Source of the DNA: Spinacia oleracea | Lineage: Eukaryota > Streptophyta > Magnoliopsida > Caryophyllales > Amaranthaceae | Assembly (NCBI RefSeq): GCF_020520425.1 | Contig: NC_079492.1 | Location: forward strand, 66,889,671-66,953,670 | Length of the DNA: 64,000 nt | Reading direction: 5' to 3' | Shown: positions 49,001 to 60,134 of the stretch, in pieces | Numbering within the stretch: position 1 is the first letter of the stretch | Layout of the letters: every line of letters begins with the position of its first letter | The notes under the pieces: generated by a model | Database searches by the model: none | What the model was told of the DNA's origin: nothing | The model's input: only the letters and a program-made list of their open reading frames with translations | Made by a program: the position numbers and the translations under genes

Positions 49001-52000
49001 AAATGTGAAATAATAGATTGTAAAGAGACTTAGAAAGTTATAACTATGCATATGAGACGTGTAATAAGTTTGAAAACATTCGTTAGGTTCTTTGGTTCAA
49101 AGTTGGGTTCGAAAACATCATTTTTGCCTAAAAATGACCTAGGACGACCCAAATAGCCTTAAATGTGAAATAATAGATTGTAAAGGGCCTTAGAAAGTTA
49201 TAACTATGCATATGAGACGTGTAATAAGTTTGAAAACATTCCTTAGGTTCTTTGGTTCAAAGTTGGGTTCGAAAACATCATTTTTGCCTAAAAATGACCT
49301 AGGACGACCCAAATAGCCTTAAATGTGAAATAATAGATTGTAAAGGGCCTTAGAAAGTTATAACTATGCATATGAGACGTGTAATAAGTTTGAAAACATT
49401 CCTTAGGTTCTTTGGTTCAAAGTTGGGTTCGAAAACATCATTTTTGCCTAAAAATGACCTAGAACGACCCAATTAGCCTTAAATGTGAAATAATAGATTG
49501 TAAAGGGCCTTAGAAAGTTATAACTATGCATATGAGACGTGTAATAAGTTTGAAAACATTCCTTAGGTTCTTTGGTTCAAAGTTGGGTTCGAAAACATCA
49601 TTTTTGCCTAAAAATGACCTAGGACGACCCAAATAGCCTTAAATGTGAAATAATAGATTGTAAAGGGCCTTAGAAAGTTATAACTATGCATATGAGACGT
49701 GTAATAAGTTTGAAAACATTCCTTAGGTTCTTTGGTTCAAAGTTGGGTTCGAAAACATCATTTTTGCCTAAAAATGACATAGGACGACCCAAATTGCCTT
49801 AAATGTGAAATAATAGATTGTAAAGGGCCTTAGAAAGTTATAACTATGCATATGAGACGTGTAATAAGTTTGAAAACATTCCTTAGGTTCTTTGGTTCAA
49901 AGTTGGGTTCGAAAACATCATTTTTGCCTAAAAATGACCTAGGACGACCCAAATAGCCTTAAATGTGAAATAATAGATTGTAAAGGGCCTTAGAAAGTTA
50001 TAACTATGCATATGAGACGTGTAATAAGTTTGAAAACATTCCTTAGGTTCTTTGGTTCAAAGTTGGGTTCGAAAACATCATTTTTGCCTAAAAATGACCT
50101 AGGACGACCCAAATAGCCTTAAATGTGAAATAATAGATTGTAAAGGGCCTTAGAAAGGTATAACTATGCATATGAGACGTGTAATAAGTTTGAAAACATT
50201 CCTTAGGTTCTTTGGTTCAAAGTTGGGTTCGAAAACATCATTTTTGCCTAAAAATGACCTAGAACGACCCAATTAGCCTTAAATGTGAAATAATAGATTG
50301 TAAAGGGCCTTAGAAAGTTATAACTATGCATATGAGACGTGTAATAAGTTTGAAAACATTCCTTAGGTTCTTTGGTTCAAAGTTGGGTTCGAAAACATCA
50401 TTTTTGCCTAAAAATGACCTAGGACGACCCAATTAGCCTTAAATGTGAAATAATAGATTGTAAAGAGACTTAGAAAGTTATAACTATGCATATGAGACGT
50501 GTAATAAGTTTGAAAACATTCCTTAGGTTCTTTGGTTCAAAGTTGGGTTCGAAAACATCATTTTTGCCTAAAAATGACCTAGGACGACCCAAATAGCCTT
50601 AAATGTGAAATAATAGATTGTAAAGGGCCTTAGAAAGTTATAACTATGCATATGAGACGTGTAATAAGTTTGAAAACATTCCTTAGGTTCTTTGGTTCAA
50701 AGTTGGGTTCGAAAACATCATTTTTGCCTAAAAATGACCTAGGACGACCCAAATAGCCTTAAATGTGAAATAATAGATTGTAAAGAGACTTAGAAAGTTA
50801 TAACTATGCATATGAGACGTGTAATAAGTTTGAAAACATTCCTTAGGTTCTTTGGTTCAAAGTTGGGTTCGAAAACATCATTTTTGCCTAAAAATGACCT
50901 AGGACGACCCAAATAGCCTTAAATGTGAAATAATAGATTGTAAAGGGCCTTAGAAAGTTATAACTATGCATATGAGACGTGTAATAAGTTTGAAAACATT
51001 CCTTAGGTTCTTTGGTTCAAAGTTGGGTTCGAAAACATCATTTTTGCCTAAAAATGACCTAGGACGACCCAAATAGCCTTAAATGTGAAATAATAGATTG
51101 TAAAGGGCCTTAGAAAGTTATAACTATGCATATGAGACGTGTAATAAGTTTGAAAACATTCCTTAGGTTCTTTGGTTCAAAGTTGGGTTCAAAAACATCA
51201 TTTTTGCCTAAAAATGACCTAGGACGACCCAAATAGCCTTAAATGTGAAATAATAGATTGTAAAGGGCCTTAGAAAGTTATAACTATGCATATGAGACGT
51301 GTAATAAGTTTGAAAACATTCCTTAGGTTCTTTGGTTCAAAGTTGGGTTCGAAAACATCATTTTTGCCTAAAAATGACCTAGGACGACCCAAATAGCATT
51401 AAATGTGAAATAATAGATTGTAAAGGGCCTTAGAAAGTTATAACTATGCATATGAGACGTGTAATAAGTTTGAAAACATTCCTTAGGTTCTTTGGTTCAA
51501 AGTTGGGTTCGAAAACATCATTTTTGCCTAAAAATGACCTAGGACGACCCAAATAGCCTTAAATGTGAAATAATAGATTGTAAAGAGACTTAGAAAGTTA
51601 TAACTATGCATATGAGACGTGTAATAAGTTTGAAAACATTCCTTAGGTTCTTTGGTTCAAAGTTGGGTTCGAAAACATCATTTTTGCCTAAAAATGACCT
51701 AGGACGACCCAAATAGCCTTAAATGTGAAATAATAGATTGTAAAGGGCCTTAGAAAGTTATAACTATGCATATGAGACGTGTAATAAGTTTGAAAACATT
51801 CCTTAGGTTCTTTGGTTCAAAGTTGGGTTCGAAAACATCATTTTTGCCTAAAAATGACCTAGAACGACCCAATTAGCCTTAAATGTGAAATAATAGATTG
51901 TAAAGGGCCTTAGAAAGTTATAACTATGCATATGAGACGTGTAATAAGTTTGAAAACATTCCTTAGGTTCTTTGGTTCAAAGTTGGGTTCGAAAACATCA

Positions 52001-54575
52001 TTTTTGCCTAAAAATGACCTAGGACGACCCAAATAGCCTTAAATGTGAAATAATAGATTGTAAAGGGCCTTAGAAAGTTATAACTATGCATATGAGACGT
52101 GTAATAAGTTTGAAAACATTCCTTAGGTTCTTTGGTTCAAAGTTGGGTTCGAAAACATCATTTTTGCCTAAAAATGACCTAGGACGACCCAAATAGCCTT
52201 TAATGTGAAATAATAGATTGTAAAGAGACTTAGAAAGTTATAACTATGCATATGAGACGTGTAATAAGTTTGAAAACATTCGTTAGGTTCTTTGGTTCAA
52301 AGTTGGGTTCGAAAACATCATTTTTGCCTAAAAATGACCTAGGACGACCCAAATAGCCTTAAATGTGAAATAATAGATTGTAAAGGGCCTTAGAAAGTTA
52401 TAACTATGCATATGAGACGTGTAATAAGTTTGAAAACATTCCTTAGGTTCTTTGGTTCAAAGTTGGGTTCGAAAACATCATTTTTGCCTAAAAATGACCT
52501 AGGACGACCCAAATAGCCTTAAATGTGAAATAATAGATTGTAAAGGGCCTTAGAAAGTTATAACTATGCATATGAGACGTGTAATAAGTTTGAAAACATT
52601 CCTTAGGTTCTTTGGTTCAAAGTTGGGTTCGAAAACATCATTTTTGCCTAAAAATGACCTAGAACGACCCAATTAGCCTTAAATGTGAAATAATAGATTG
52701 TAAAGGGCCTTAGAAAGTTATAACTATGCATATGAGACGTGTAATAAGTTTAAAAACATTCCTTAGGTTCTTTGGTTCAAAGTTGGGTTCGAAAACATCA
52801 TTTTTGCCTAAAAATGACCTAGGACGACCCAAATAGCCTTAAATGTGAAATAATAGATTGTAAAGGGCCTTAGAAAGTTATAACTATGCATATGAGACGT
52901 GTAATAAGTTTGAAAACATTCCTTAGGTTCTTTGGTTCAAAGTTGGGTTCGAAAACATCATTTTTGCCTAAAAATGACATAGGACGACCCAAATAGCCTT
53001 AAATGTGAAATAATAGATTGTAAAGGGCCTTAGAAAGTTATAACTATGCATATGAGACGTGTAATAAGTTTGAAAACATTCCTTAGGTTCTTTGGTTCAA
53101 AGTTGGGTTCGAAAACATCATTTTTGCCTAAAAATGACCTAGGACGACCCAAATAGCCTTAAATGTGAAATAATAGATTGTAAAGGGCCTTAGAAAGTTA
53201 TAACTATGCATATGAGACGTGTAATAAGTTTGAAAACATTCCTTAGGTTCTTTGGTTCAAAGTTGGGTTCGAAAACATCATTTTTGCCTAAAAATGACCT
53301 AGGACGACCCAAATAGCCTTAAATGTGAAATAATAGATTGTAAAGGGCCTTAGAAAGTTATAACTATGCATATGAGACGTGTAATAAGTTTGAAAACATT
53401 CCTTAGGTTCTTTGGTTCAAAGTTGGGTTCGAAAACATCATTTTTGCCTAAAAATGACCTAGAACGACCCAATTAGCCTTAAATGTGAAATAATAGATTG
53501 TAAAGGGCCTTAGAAAGTTATAACTATGCATATGAGACGTGTAATAAGTTTGAAAACATTCCTTAGGTTCTTTGGTTCAAAGTTGGGTTCGAAAACATCA
53601 TTTTTGCCTAAAAATGACCTAGGACGACCCAATTAGCCTTAAATGTGAAATAATAGATTGTAAAGAGACTTAGAAAGTTATAACTATGCATATGAGACGT
53701 GTAATAAGTTTGAAAACATTCCTTAGGTTCTTTGGTTCAAAGTTGGGTTCGAAAACATCATTTTTGCCTAAAAATGACCTAGGACGACCCAAATAGCCTT
53801 AAATGTGAAATAATAGATTGTAAAGGGCCTTAGAAAGTTATAACTATGCATATGAGACGTGTAATAAGTTTGAAAACATTCCTTAGGTTCTTTGGTTCAA
53901 AGTTGGGTTCGAAAACATCATTTTTGCCTAAAAATGACCTAGAACGACCCAATTAGCCTTAAATGTGACTACTACGTATATAATTGCATTTACATGTGTA
54001 AACAAAGTATATAATTGCACTTACATGTAAAATATTCTTTGCATTTACATGTGTAAACAAAGTATATATAATTGCATATTTTATCGAATGTGTAGTGCTT
54101 TTCGGAGTTACAAGAGACTAGGTGGACAATCTAAGGGAACTAAATTAACATGGATTCCAGCACAGGTATATATATATATAATTAGTTTATTATTTACCTA
54201 AGAAATAAGTTTTTCAAAATTATAACATACAATGTGATAGAAATTTTACTTGTGTTATTTATTTTAATGCATTTAGTGTGCTCAACAACCGGGATCAGTA
54301 GATTGTGGCTACTACGTCATGCGTTTTATGTACGACATAATAATGAATCATGGTAATAGTCAAGATCTTACTAAGGTATGTTCTCATAAACTACGTACTT
54401 TATATAATAAATTGAAGTACACAAAACTATTATATTGATCAATCGTTGATAAATTGAATTATTTACACTTTTTTAGGATTTTTCAAGAACATTGCCCTAT
54501 TCACCGGAGGAGATTAATGAGGTGAAAGATTTTTGGGCAGATTACTTCATGAACAATGTCGAATTTTTAGCTTAA
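40095..54575 (+). CDS. CACTA second gene: plant transposase-associated protein with C-terminal Ulp1/C48 protease domain
   Basis: Exons inferred from splice sites and frame: 40095-40379, 40478-40693, 40779-41048, 41161-41553, 41659-41919, 42012-42337, 42417-42596, 42689-42793, 54096-54165, 54277-54375 and 54477-54575. They join without a stop, giving 767 residues. The N-terminus is basic (KKKPRGPTKG, about 25-35). Exons 1-4 match the plant En/Spm transposase-associated type (Ptta/Transposase_24-like). A DUF8039-like region and a Lys-rich linker follow. The C-terminus is a Ulp1-like cysteine protease: His in SHWMLL and Asp in YIFDS (exon 8), Gln in CAQQPG and Cys in VDCGYY (exon 10). Ulp1 proteases cleave SUMO; what the CACTA version cuts is not known. 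Intron 8 (42794-54095) is swollen to 11.3 kb by satellite. All four catalytic residues are present, so the frame seems kept by selection or is young. Confidence 0.88.
42840..53968. repeat. 160-bp satellite, array B (about 70 copies, 11.1 kb) inside intron 8
   Basis: Head-to-tail units of exactly 160 bp, with very few indels over about 11 kb. Two main variant pairs segregate: 'taaagggcct' or 'taaagagact', and 'aggacgacccaaatagcc' or 'agaacgacccaattagcc'. Rarer variants mark larger duplications of 7 and 20 units. The array begins about 45 bases after the exon 8 donor and ends about 125 bases before the exon 9 acceptor, so both splice sites are preserved. Confidence 0.98.
53969..54085. repeat. 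Short direct repeats at the right edge of array B
   Basis: Three partial copies of a block with 'gtatataattgca', 'tttacatgtgtaaacaaa' lie between the end of the satellite and the exon 9 acceptor. Confidence 0.7.
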
Positions 54576-54839
54576 TTTGTAATATGAACTTGATCTCTAG
54601 CTAGCTACGTACCTTTGTTGTAATAATTTTATGTTTGTTGTAACATGTTGGTTGATCGATCTATGACGAATTTAATTGCCTTTTATTGGGAACGTTAATT
54701 ACGTTGTAAACTTTAGTGACAGGTATTAATTATAAATGTATTCCCGGTATTGGGAATGAAGCGTCTAATTTCAAAGACGATCATGTCGGAATTTCCAACT
54801 AAAATATTAAAAAACGAATATTTTTTTTAAAAAAAATAA
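54576..54839 (+). other. 3' UTR of the second CACTA gene
   Basis: AT-rich sequence directly after the stop codon up to the subterminal repeats. No clear polyadenylation signal could be singled out. Confidence 0.5.
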
Positions 54840-55315
54840 GTTATTTGCAACGCACGTTAGCTCAATGTGCGAGGCAAATGACTTAATTTTTTGGCGCTAA
54901 AATTGTCATTTGCGTCGCACATTAAGCTATTGTGCGTGGCAAATGACTTTTTTTTTTGCGCCTAAAAGTTATTTGCGTCGCACATTTAACTAATGTGCGA
55001 CGCAAATAACTTTTCAGGCATGGTGCTGAAAAGTCATTTGCAACGCACATTAGCTAAATGTGCATTGCAAATGAACCTTATTTGCGTCGCACATTTAGCT
55101 AATGTGCGTTGCAAATAACTTTTCAGCACCATGCCTGAAAAGTTATTTGCGTCGCACATTAGCTAAATGTGCGACGCAAATAAGGTTCATTTGCGTCGCA
55201 CAAATGTGCGACGCAAATGACTTTTAGTCATTTGCGTCAAGAGCTTTTGCCACGCACGATGTGCGACGCAAATGTGCTTAAAAGTGCGATGCAAATGACC
55301 CTTTTTCCACTAGTG
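54840..55315. repeat. 3' subterminal repeats and TIR of the CACTA element
   Basis: 'tcatttgcgtcgcacatt' type motifs and their complements alternate over about 470 bases, with a large palindrome centred near 55070 ('aatgtgcattgcaaatgaac' on one side and mirrored sequences on the other). The motif is a variant of that at the 5' end ('cgtcgcac' in place of 'cgtcgcag'). The terminal TIR reads CACTAGTGGAAAAAGGGTC on the minus strand. Confidence 0.9.
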
Positions 55316-55318
55316 TTT

Positions 55319-55777
55319 GAGTCTCTGTCCAACTCAAGATTAATATTGACATAAATGAGAGTTGATTATTAAAACTTGCTGAAGGACGGTTCGAATCCTC
55401 TGTCCGTGAAGATATGAAGGAAGTAACAAAAATGGAGCAGGAAGACAAAGATGAGGTGGTGTATGTATGGTATGCCGTATGGTGGAGGAAAGAGAAGCAA
55501 ACAAGTCCAAAAACATTTAAGAGTTGGTCCAATTTATCATATAATTCGTTTTTATTTTCCTTGGGTGAATAATCCATAAGCGCAGTAAAAATTTTAAAAG
55601 GGAAGGGGATTCCAATTAATATGTGATCGACCTATTGTACACAGATCCTGTCTCAGCTTTAACCATTAGGTGAAAATATCATTAGTACTTAATTCATCTA
55701 TTAGCTTAGACTAACACATCCTCTTAATTGAGTGTGTGTCCAAGTATAGGCACAAGCTTATCTGAGAATGGAGAGAG
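55319..55777. other. Intergenic spacer right of the CACTA element
   Basis: No gene is supported. A minus-strand open frame (55278-55577) crosses the CACTA terminus and shows no domain. Confidence 0.5.
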
Positions 55778-55909
55778 AATAGTAATTTTTCTTTTTTTTG
55801 TGGTACGAATGAGCCACAACGGCAGCGATGAGAATCAATCACATTATCATCTGAAATCGAAAGAAAAGTTCTAACCAACTGAGATATACGCACTCTCATA
55901 ATAGTAATT
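55778..55909 (-). mobile_element. tRNA-derived SINE with 10-bp target duplication
   Basis: The body (55788-55899) on the minus strand starts 'tgagagtgcgtatatctcag', has A box-like 'tctcagttggttagaac' and B box-like 'ttcgatttcagatg', and ends in an A-rich tail. Perfect direct repeats aatagtaatt lie at 55778-55787 and 55900-55909. At about 112 bp it is a short SINE; the head resembles the fragment at 12297-12368. Confidence 0.85.
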
Positions 55910-57009
55910 GCTGTGGTTATAACAATCATGTTTTTTTCTCTAAATTTAAATTGAAAAGAGATTTGAGAAAAAAAAAAAAGATCGATGTGAGGCCGATTAA
56001 TAAGCATATGCCACGTATACCGATTCCATTTATAATTTCTTGGTTCTATTATATTGTAAAAGATAATACATTCATAGTATATGTATGAGTAGTATGTATG
56101 ATGTTAATTGAATTTGTTTGTTTGTATATGAATTTTTTAATTCTGCATTTAGAAAATAATATCCGCATTAAGTAACACCCTTCTAATTCAACAGTTTTCT
56201 CTACTTTTACAAACAAGTCCTCTTTATTGAACGCCTTTGCTACTATATGCATGGACCTATCTATGAAGAATGTGAAGCTGGTCCAATTTATTCATTTAAT
56301 TCGATCTTGTTAGGGACAAAAGAAAACACATGCATTATGCATCATCAATTTGCAGAGAGAGGCGTGAGATCCAATTCTAAGCATATGTCACACTCACTCT
56401 GTTTTTAATTTCTTGATTCATAACATCATAATTTGGTTCTTTTTCAAAAGAATAGTTGGTCTTTAATTCAATATGGTTTCCAAAGCCGGAAAAAAGTCTT
56501 AATACAAATTAATTTGGAGGCTCTGCCTTTTTATGCAATGACGACATCTTATCTTTCAAAGAAATTTTCTAATTCCTTAGATTAAATTAATCATAATTTT
56601 TTCTGCAAACGATCCGTCGACAAAAAGAGTATAAACATGATTTCTTGGAATAAAAATTTCTACCCAAGAATTAAGGTGGTCTAGGTCACCGAAAAACCGA
56701 TGTAGTAAAGCTTTTCGGGCAAAATTAGGGTGGAAAGTAATTTTTACTATAGCAATCTGTGGGTCAAAATTGTCCAAGCTAAATATTTACAAACAAGTTT
56801 TTTTTTTTAGTGTAAACCTCAAGCAAAAGATTCTTTGATATGGAAAAAAAAATCTACATAATTGCCCCCTTCTTCTTCAAAGTATACGAAAAAAATAGTA
56901 TAGGTAAATTAATTGTTTTCACAGCAAAAGCAATTAGTTTAAAAATAAATAAAAGTAGTTAAACAGTGATAAATATTAGTTACAGAGGATAGGAGTTATA
57001 CCTATCCAA
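55910..57009. other. AT-rich intergenic spacer
   Basis: No gene is recognised. A minus-strand open frame of 66 codons at 56577-56777 has protein-like composition ('HRFFGDLDHLNSWVEIF') and could be a remnant exon, but I see no family match or splice partners. Confidence 0.4.
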
Positions 57010-57369
57010 CTATATGACATCCCCTCCATCTTCCGTGTATTCTAATTTTACTTTGGACTTCTTTGGCCCTCTTCCTACTTTCCTCTCATCGTTATGTTTA
57101 CCAGCTGCAGCATCTGCACTCGGCTTCCCACCAGCTGGAACATCTACACTTGGCTTCCCAGATGTGTTTTGGGAAGAAGCATCATGATAATCAGATGGTT
57201 TATTAGCATTTTTCTATCTCATTTTGTGAACTGAAACAATAAATGAATGCAGTTAAAACAATTGCAATACGCAAATACAAAGAATGAAAGAGGTGTAATG
57301 AACATAATCAGTATAGATAACAATAAAAACACTAAAACAAATTAAAAAAAACAAAACAATTTCATTATG

Positions 57370-57870
57370 TAACTAATTGCTTTGAATGTTTCACTAACTG
57401 GTTCATATAGTTAACTAATTGGATTGTGCAATTAACTAATTGGTTAAAAAAGTGAACTAATTGGTCAAGAAACTTTTAAGTTAAATAAATAACTAATTCG
57501 TTTAAATATTTAACTAATGAATGCCAGTGTTTAACTTGCTTTGAATGTTTCACTAACTGGTAAAAATAGTTAACTAATTGGAGTGTGCAATTAACTAATT
57601 GGTTTAAAAACTAAACTAACTGGCCAGGAAACTTTTAAGTTAAATAAATCACTAATTCGTTTAAAAACATAACTAATGAATGTCAGTGTGTAACTAATTT
57701 CTTTGACTGATTCACTAACTGGTAAAAATAGTTAACTAATTGGATTGTGCAGTTAACTAATTGGTTAAAAAACTAACTAATTTGTCAGGAAACTTTTATG
57801 TTAAATAAATCACTAATTTGTTTAAAAACTTAACTAATGAATGTCAATACTAAACTAATAACAACAAATA
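57370..57870. repeat. Imperfect tandem repeat of about 160 bp, three copies
   Basis: Copies begin at the 'ctttga(a/c)tg(t/a)ttcactaac' marker at 57380, 57539 and 57701. Each unit is itself full of 'ttaactaattgg' motifs. The similar length to the CACTA satellite is a coincidence; the sequences are unrelated. Confidence 0.85.
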
Positions 57871-58049
57871 CGAAACTACTACATGTGTACTGTTAATAAT
57901 TTACAGTCTTAATACATACCCCATATTAAACAAGAATAAATTGGGAAATATGAAAAAGATCAAAACTAAAAATGCTGGTATCTTAACTAAATACACAAAA
58001 TTCTAAACTAAAAGATCTACAGGTACATAAAATCATACGAAAAAATAAA

Positions 58050-58500
58050 AACAAAAGCAAGTTTGAGCAGACGAAAACACTAAATCAGCAGAAAAAGACA
58101 TTAAAAACCTAAAATCACAAATCGCAGTTACGAAACCCAAAAAAAAGACCAAAAACAGTAAGAAAACCAAAACGAACTTCAAATTATGAACGAATTGAAC
58201 AAAAAGAAGGAGAAATGACAAGAAACTTACAAAGTGTTGTCGAAAATGATGAACAACCGAGATAATCACAAATCGCAGTTACAAAACCCTAAAAAAAGAC
58301 CAAAACAAGTAAGATAACCAAAACGAACTTCAAATTATGAACAAATTGAACAAAAAGAAGGAGAAATGACAAGAAACTTACAATGTGTTGTCGAAAATGA
58401 AGAACAACCGAGATAATCACAAATCGCAGTTACGAAACCCTAAATCCAGACCAAAAACAGTAAGAAAACAAAAACGAACATGCATGAAATGATGAACAAA
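58050..58500. repeat. Tandem repeat of about 151 bp, about three copies
   Basis: The marker 'aatcacaaatcgcagtta' recurs at about 58112, 58264 and 58414, with 'gaaacttacaa(a/t)gtgttgtcg' in between. Confidence 0.88.
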
Positions 58501-58800
58501 TTGAATAAAAAGTAGATGAAAATAGAAGGAACTAATTACCGAATGTTGATGAAGAACAGAAAAAAATCACAATCACACTTTCGAAACCTAAATCGAACAC
58601 AAAAAAGCGAAATTAGTACGAACAAGAGACGAACAAAGAAAAACAAGTAAAAATGCAAAAATCTTACAGAAATTGAAGCAATCGAAGAGAAGATCAAAGA
58701 GAATAAGCTTTCTCTCTCCTAAAATGGAAGAAGTCGAACGGTTTTCTCTCTCTAAGTGGTGAACCGTGATTTGAAAATAAGGAAAAGAGTGGGAAATAGG

Positions 58801-59601
58801 GCTTTTATACTCAACCCGGAAAAAACGATTTTGAACCGCTGATCATGATTTGACCCGCGCCCTGACCCATGGGTGGACACGTGGACAGTTCTGACGCATC
58901 AGACCGCAATTTTTAAAAATTTGTAAATTTAATTTCTTACAATTGAAGAAATAAAAGATGAAACTTCGTACGGAATACACGATAAGTTAAACAGATTTTT
59001 TTTTTAACAGCATTGGGCGGGCGTATTAGCGTTATAGACTTCTTTTTGGTGCAAAATTAAAAAAAAAAAAAAAAAGTAAAAGAAAAAAAATAGTTCGTAT
59101 TTGTTTGAGAATGCCGCCTGTGTTTATAGTTTTACCCTCTCGTTTGTCAGCCTCTATAAATATGCTTTCAAAGCCAAGGCCTAATCATACTGCATACTTT
59201 TGCAATCAATCCTCTTCAAATAGCCTTTGTGTTATTTTCATTCTTCACACATCAGGTGATCCGACTAACAATTTCGCAAAATCTTCAGCTATTTCATCAT
59301 TAATTTACTGCGTAGTTATTTAAATTTTACCCTTTTTTATTATTTTTATTTTTTATTACCAGTTTACTCGGTGGTTTTGTTCCTTTAAAATATTCGCGCT
59401 TTTAAGATTTTACGCATTTCTAAGAGAAAGAAATTTCTTTTTCAAGAATGGCAATTCTTTTAGCCTTATAAAATTAACCTGTCGATCTCTTCTCTTACTA
59501 ACATGGGCAGTCACATGTTAAATTTACAGAGATTAAATCCCTTCACATGTGACCTTTTCACATTGTGGGATATTATATATAATATATGTAATGTTTCATG
59601 A
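58801..59601. other. Spacer with possible minus-strand promoter-like sequence
   Basis: It includes an A-rich run (59058-59075) and a TATA-like 'catatttatagaggc' on the minus strand near 59150-59165. A plus-strand open frame at 59105-59323 has no domain. No gene is supported. Confidence 0.4.
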
Positions 59602-59878
59602 ATCAAAGTGGAGGTTGTTTTTTCGGATATCAGATATGTGTGGCAACACATATCAGCTAAAAGACAAATAGCTAAAAGACAAAAAAGGAAGTACCATTTA
59701 TGTTAAAAAAGTACCATTCTGTAAAAAAAAGTACCATTCAGTTAAAAAAAGTACCATTTTTGTTTAAAAAAGTACCATTTAATTTATTTTTTTTATCATT
59801 TTTCTTATTTTGTCTTTTACTATGATATGAATTTGCCCACACATATCTGATATCCGAAAATACTTCCTCATCAAAGTG
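59602..59878. mobile_element. Mutator-type MITE with 9-bp target duplication
   Basis: Element 59611-59869 (259 bp) has inverted ends of about 36 bp ('gaggttgttttttcggatat' against the complement of 'atatccgaaaatacttcctc') with few mismatches. The perfect 9-bp direct repeats atcaaagtg lie at 59602-59610 and 59870-59878. A 9-bp duplication is typical of Mutator-like elements. The interior holds about five 'aaaaaagtaccatt' units (59690-59785). Confidence 0.85.
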
Positions 59879-60134
59879 AAGCTTGATCACTCTCTCATAC
59901 GTGATCAAATTTTTTATTAGCACAAAGTACAGTAAGGTCGCAACTATTATCTTACTTGGATACAGTGATATGTACTATGTTAATTATAATTATGGAACTG
60001 GGTTGTGCCCAATAGGAGGAGAGCCTTATAAGTAATTGTATATACCTTCTCTTATTAATGTAGGACATTCAAATGTGATATTTCATGAGGCTAGATATTA
60101 ATATTTATTAATATAGCAACAAATATTAAAAGCC
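59879..60134. other. Spacer between two MITEs
   Basis: AT-rich; nothing recognisable. Confidence 0.5.

Larger units (their letters stand above)
33697..55315 (+). mobile_element. 21.6-kb CACTA (En/Spm) DNA transposon carrying two genes and two satellite arrays
   Basis: The element starts CACTAGTGGAAAAAGG at 33697 and ends with the complement at 55315. The flanking 3-bp duplication ttt lies at 33694-33696 and 55316-55318. Hairpin-rich subterminal repeats sit at both ends. Inside are a TNP2 transposase gene and a second gene ending in a Ulp1-type protease domain, in the usual order and orientation for plant CACTA elements. Most of its length, about 12.6 kb, is tandem 160-bp satellite. TNP2 has one stop codon, so the copy is probably not autonomous, although its termini look usable. 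Confidence 0.96.
57010..58800 (-). pseudogene. Gene-like shell: 5' leader and short Lys-rich 3' coding piece around repeats, body missing
   Basis: On the minus strand, 58790-58675 looks like a leader rich in 'tctctct', with a possible donor 'tct|gtaag' near 58670. At the other end, 57230-57015 encodes a tail with two near-repeats ('SGKPSVDVPAGGKPSADAAAG') and a basic-acidic end ('KVGRGPKKSKVKLEYTEDGGD'), then a stop. Between them lie only two tandem repeats (57370-57870 and 58050-58500). This resembles internally deleted Mutator-like or FAR1-related elements or genes, but I cannot name the family, and no terminal duplication was found. Confidence 0.4.

Noticed and set aside
42840..53968. Regular repeat array as a CRISPR-like locus
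   Set aside because: Units are contiguous 160-bp copies without unique spacers, in a plant transposon intron; it is satellite DNA.
55278..55577. Minus-strand open frame of 99 codons
   Set aside because: It reads through the CACTA terminus and its target site into flanking DNA; not a gene.
57370..57870. Relation of this repeat of about 160 bp to the CACTA satellite
   Set aside because: Only the unit length is similar; the sequences do not match.
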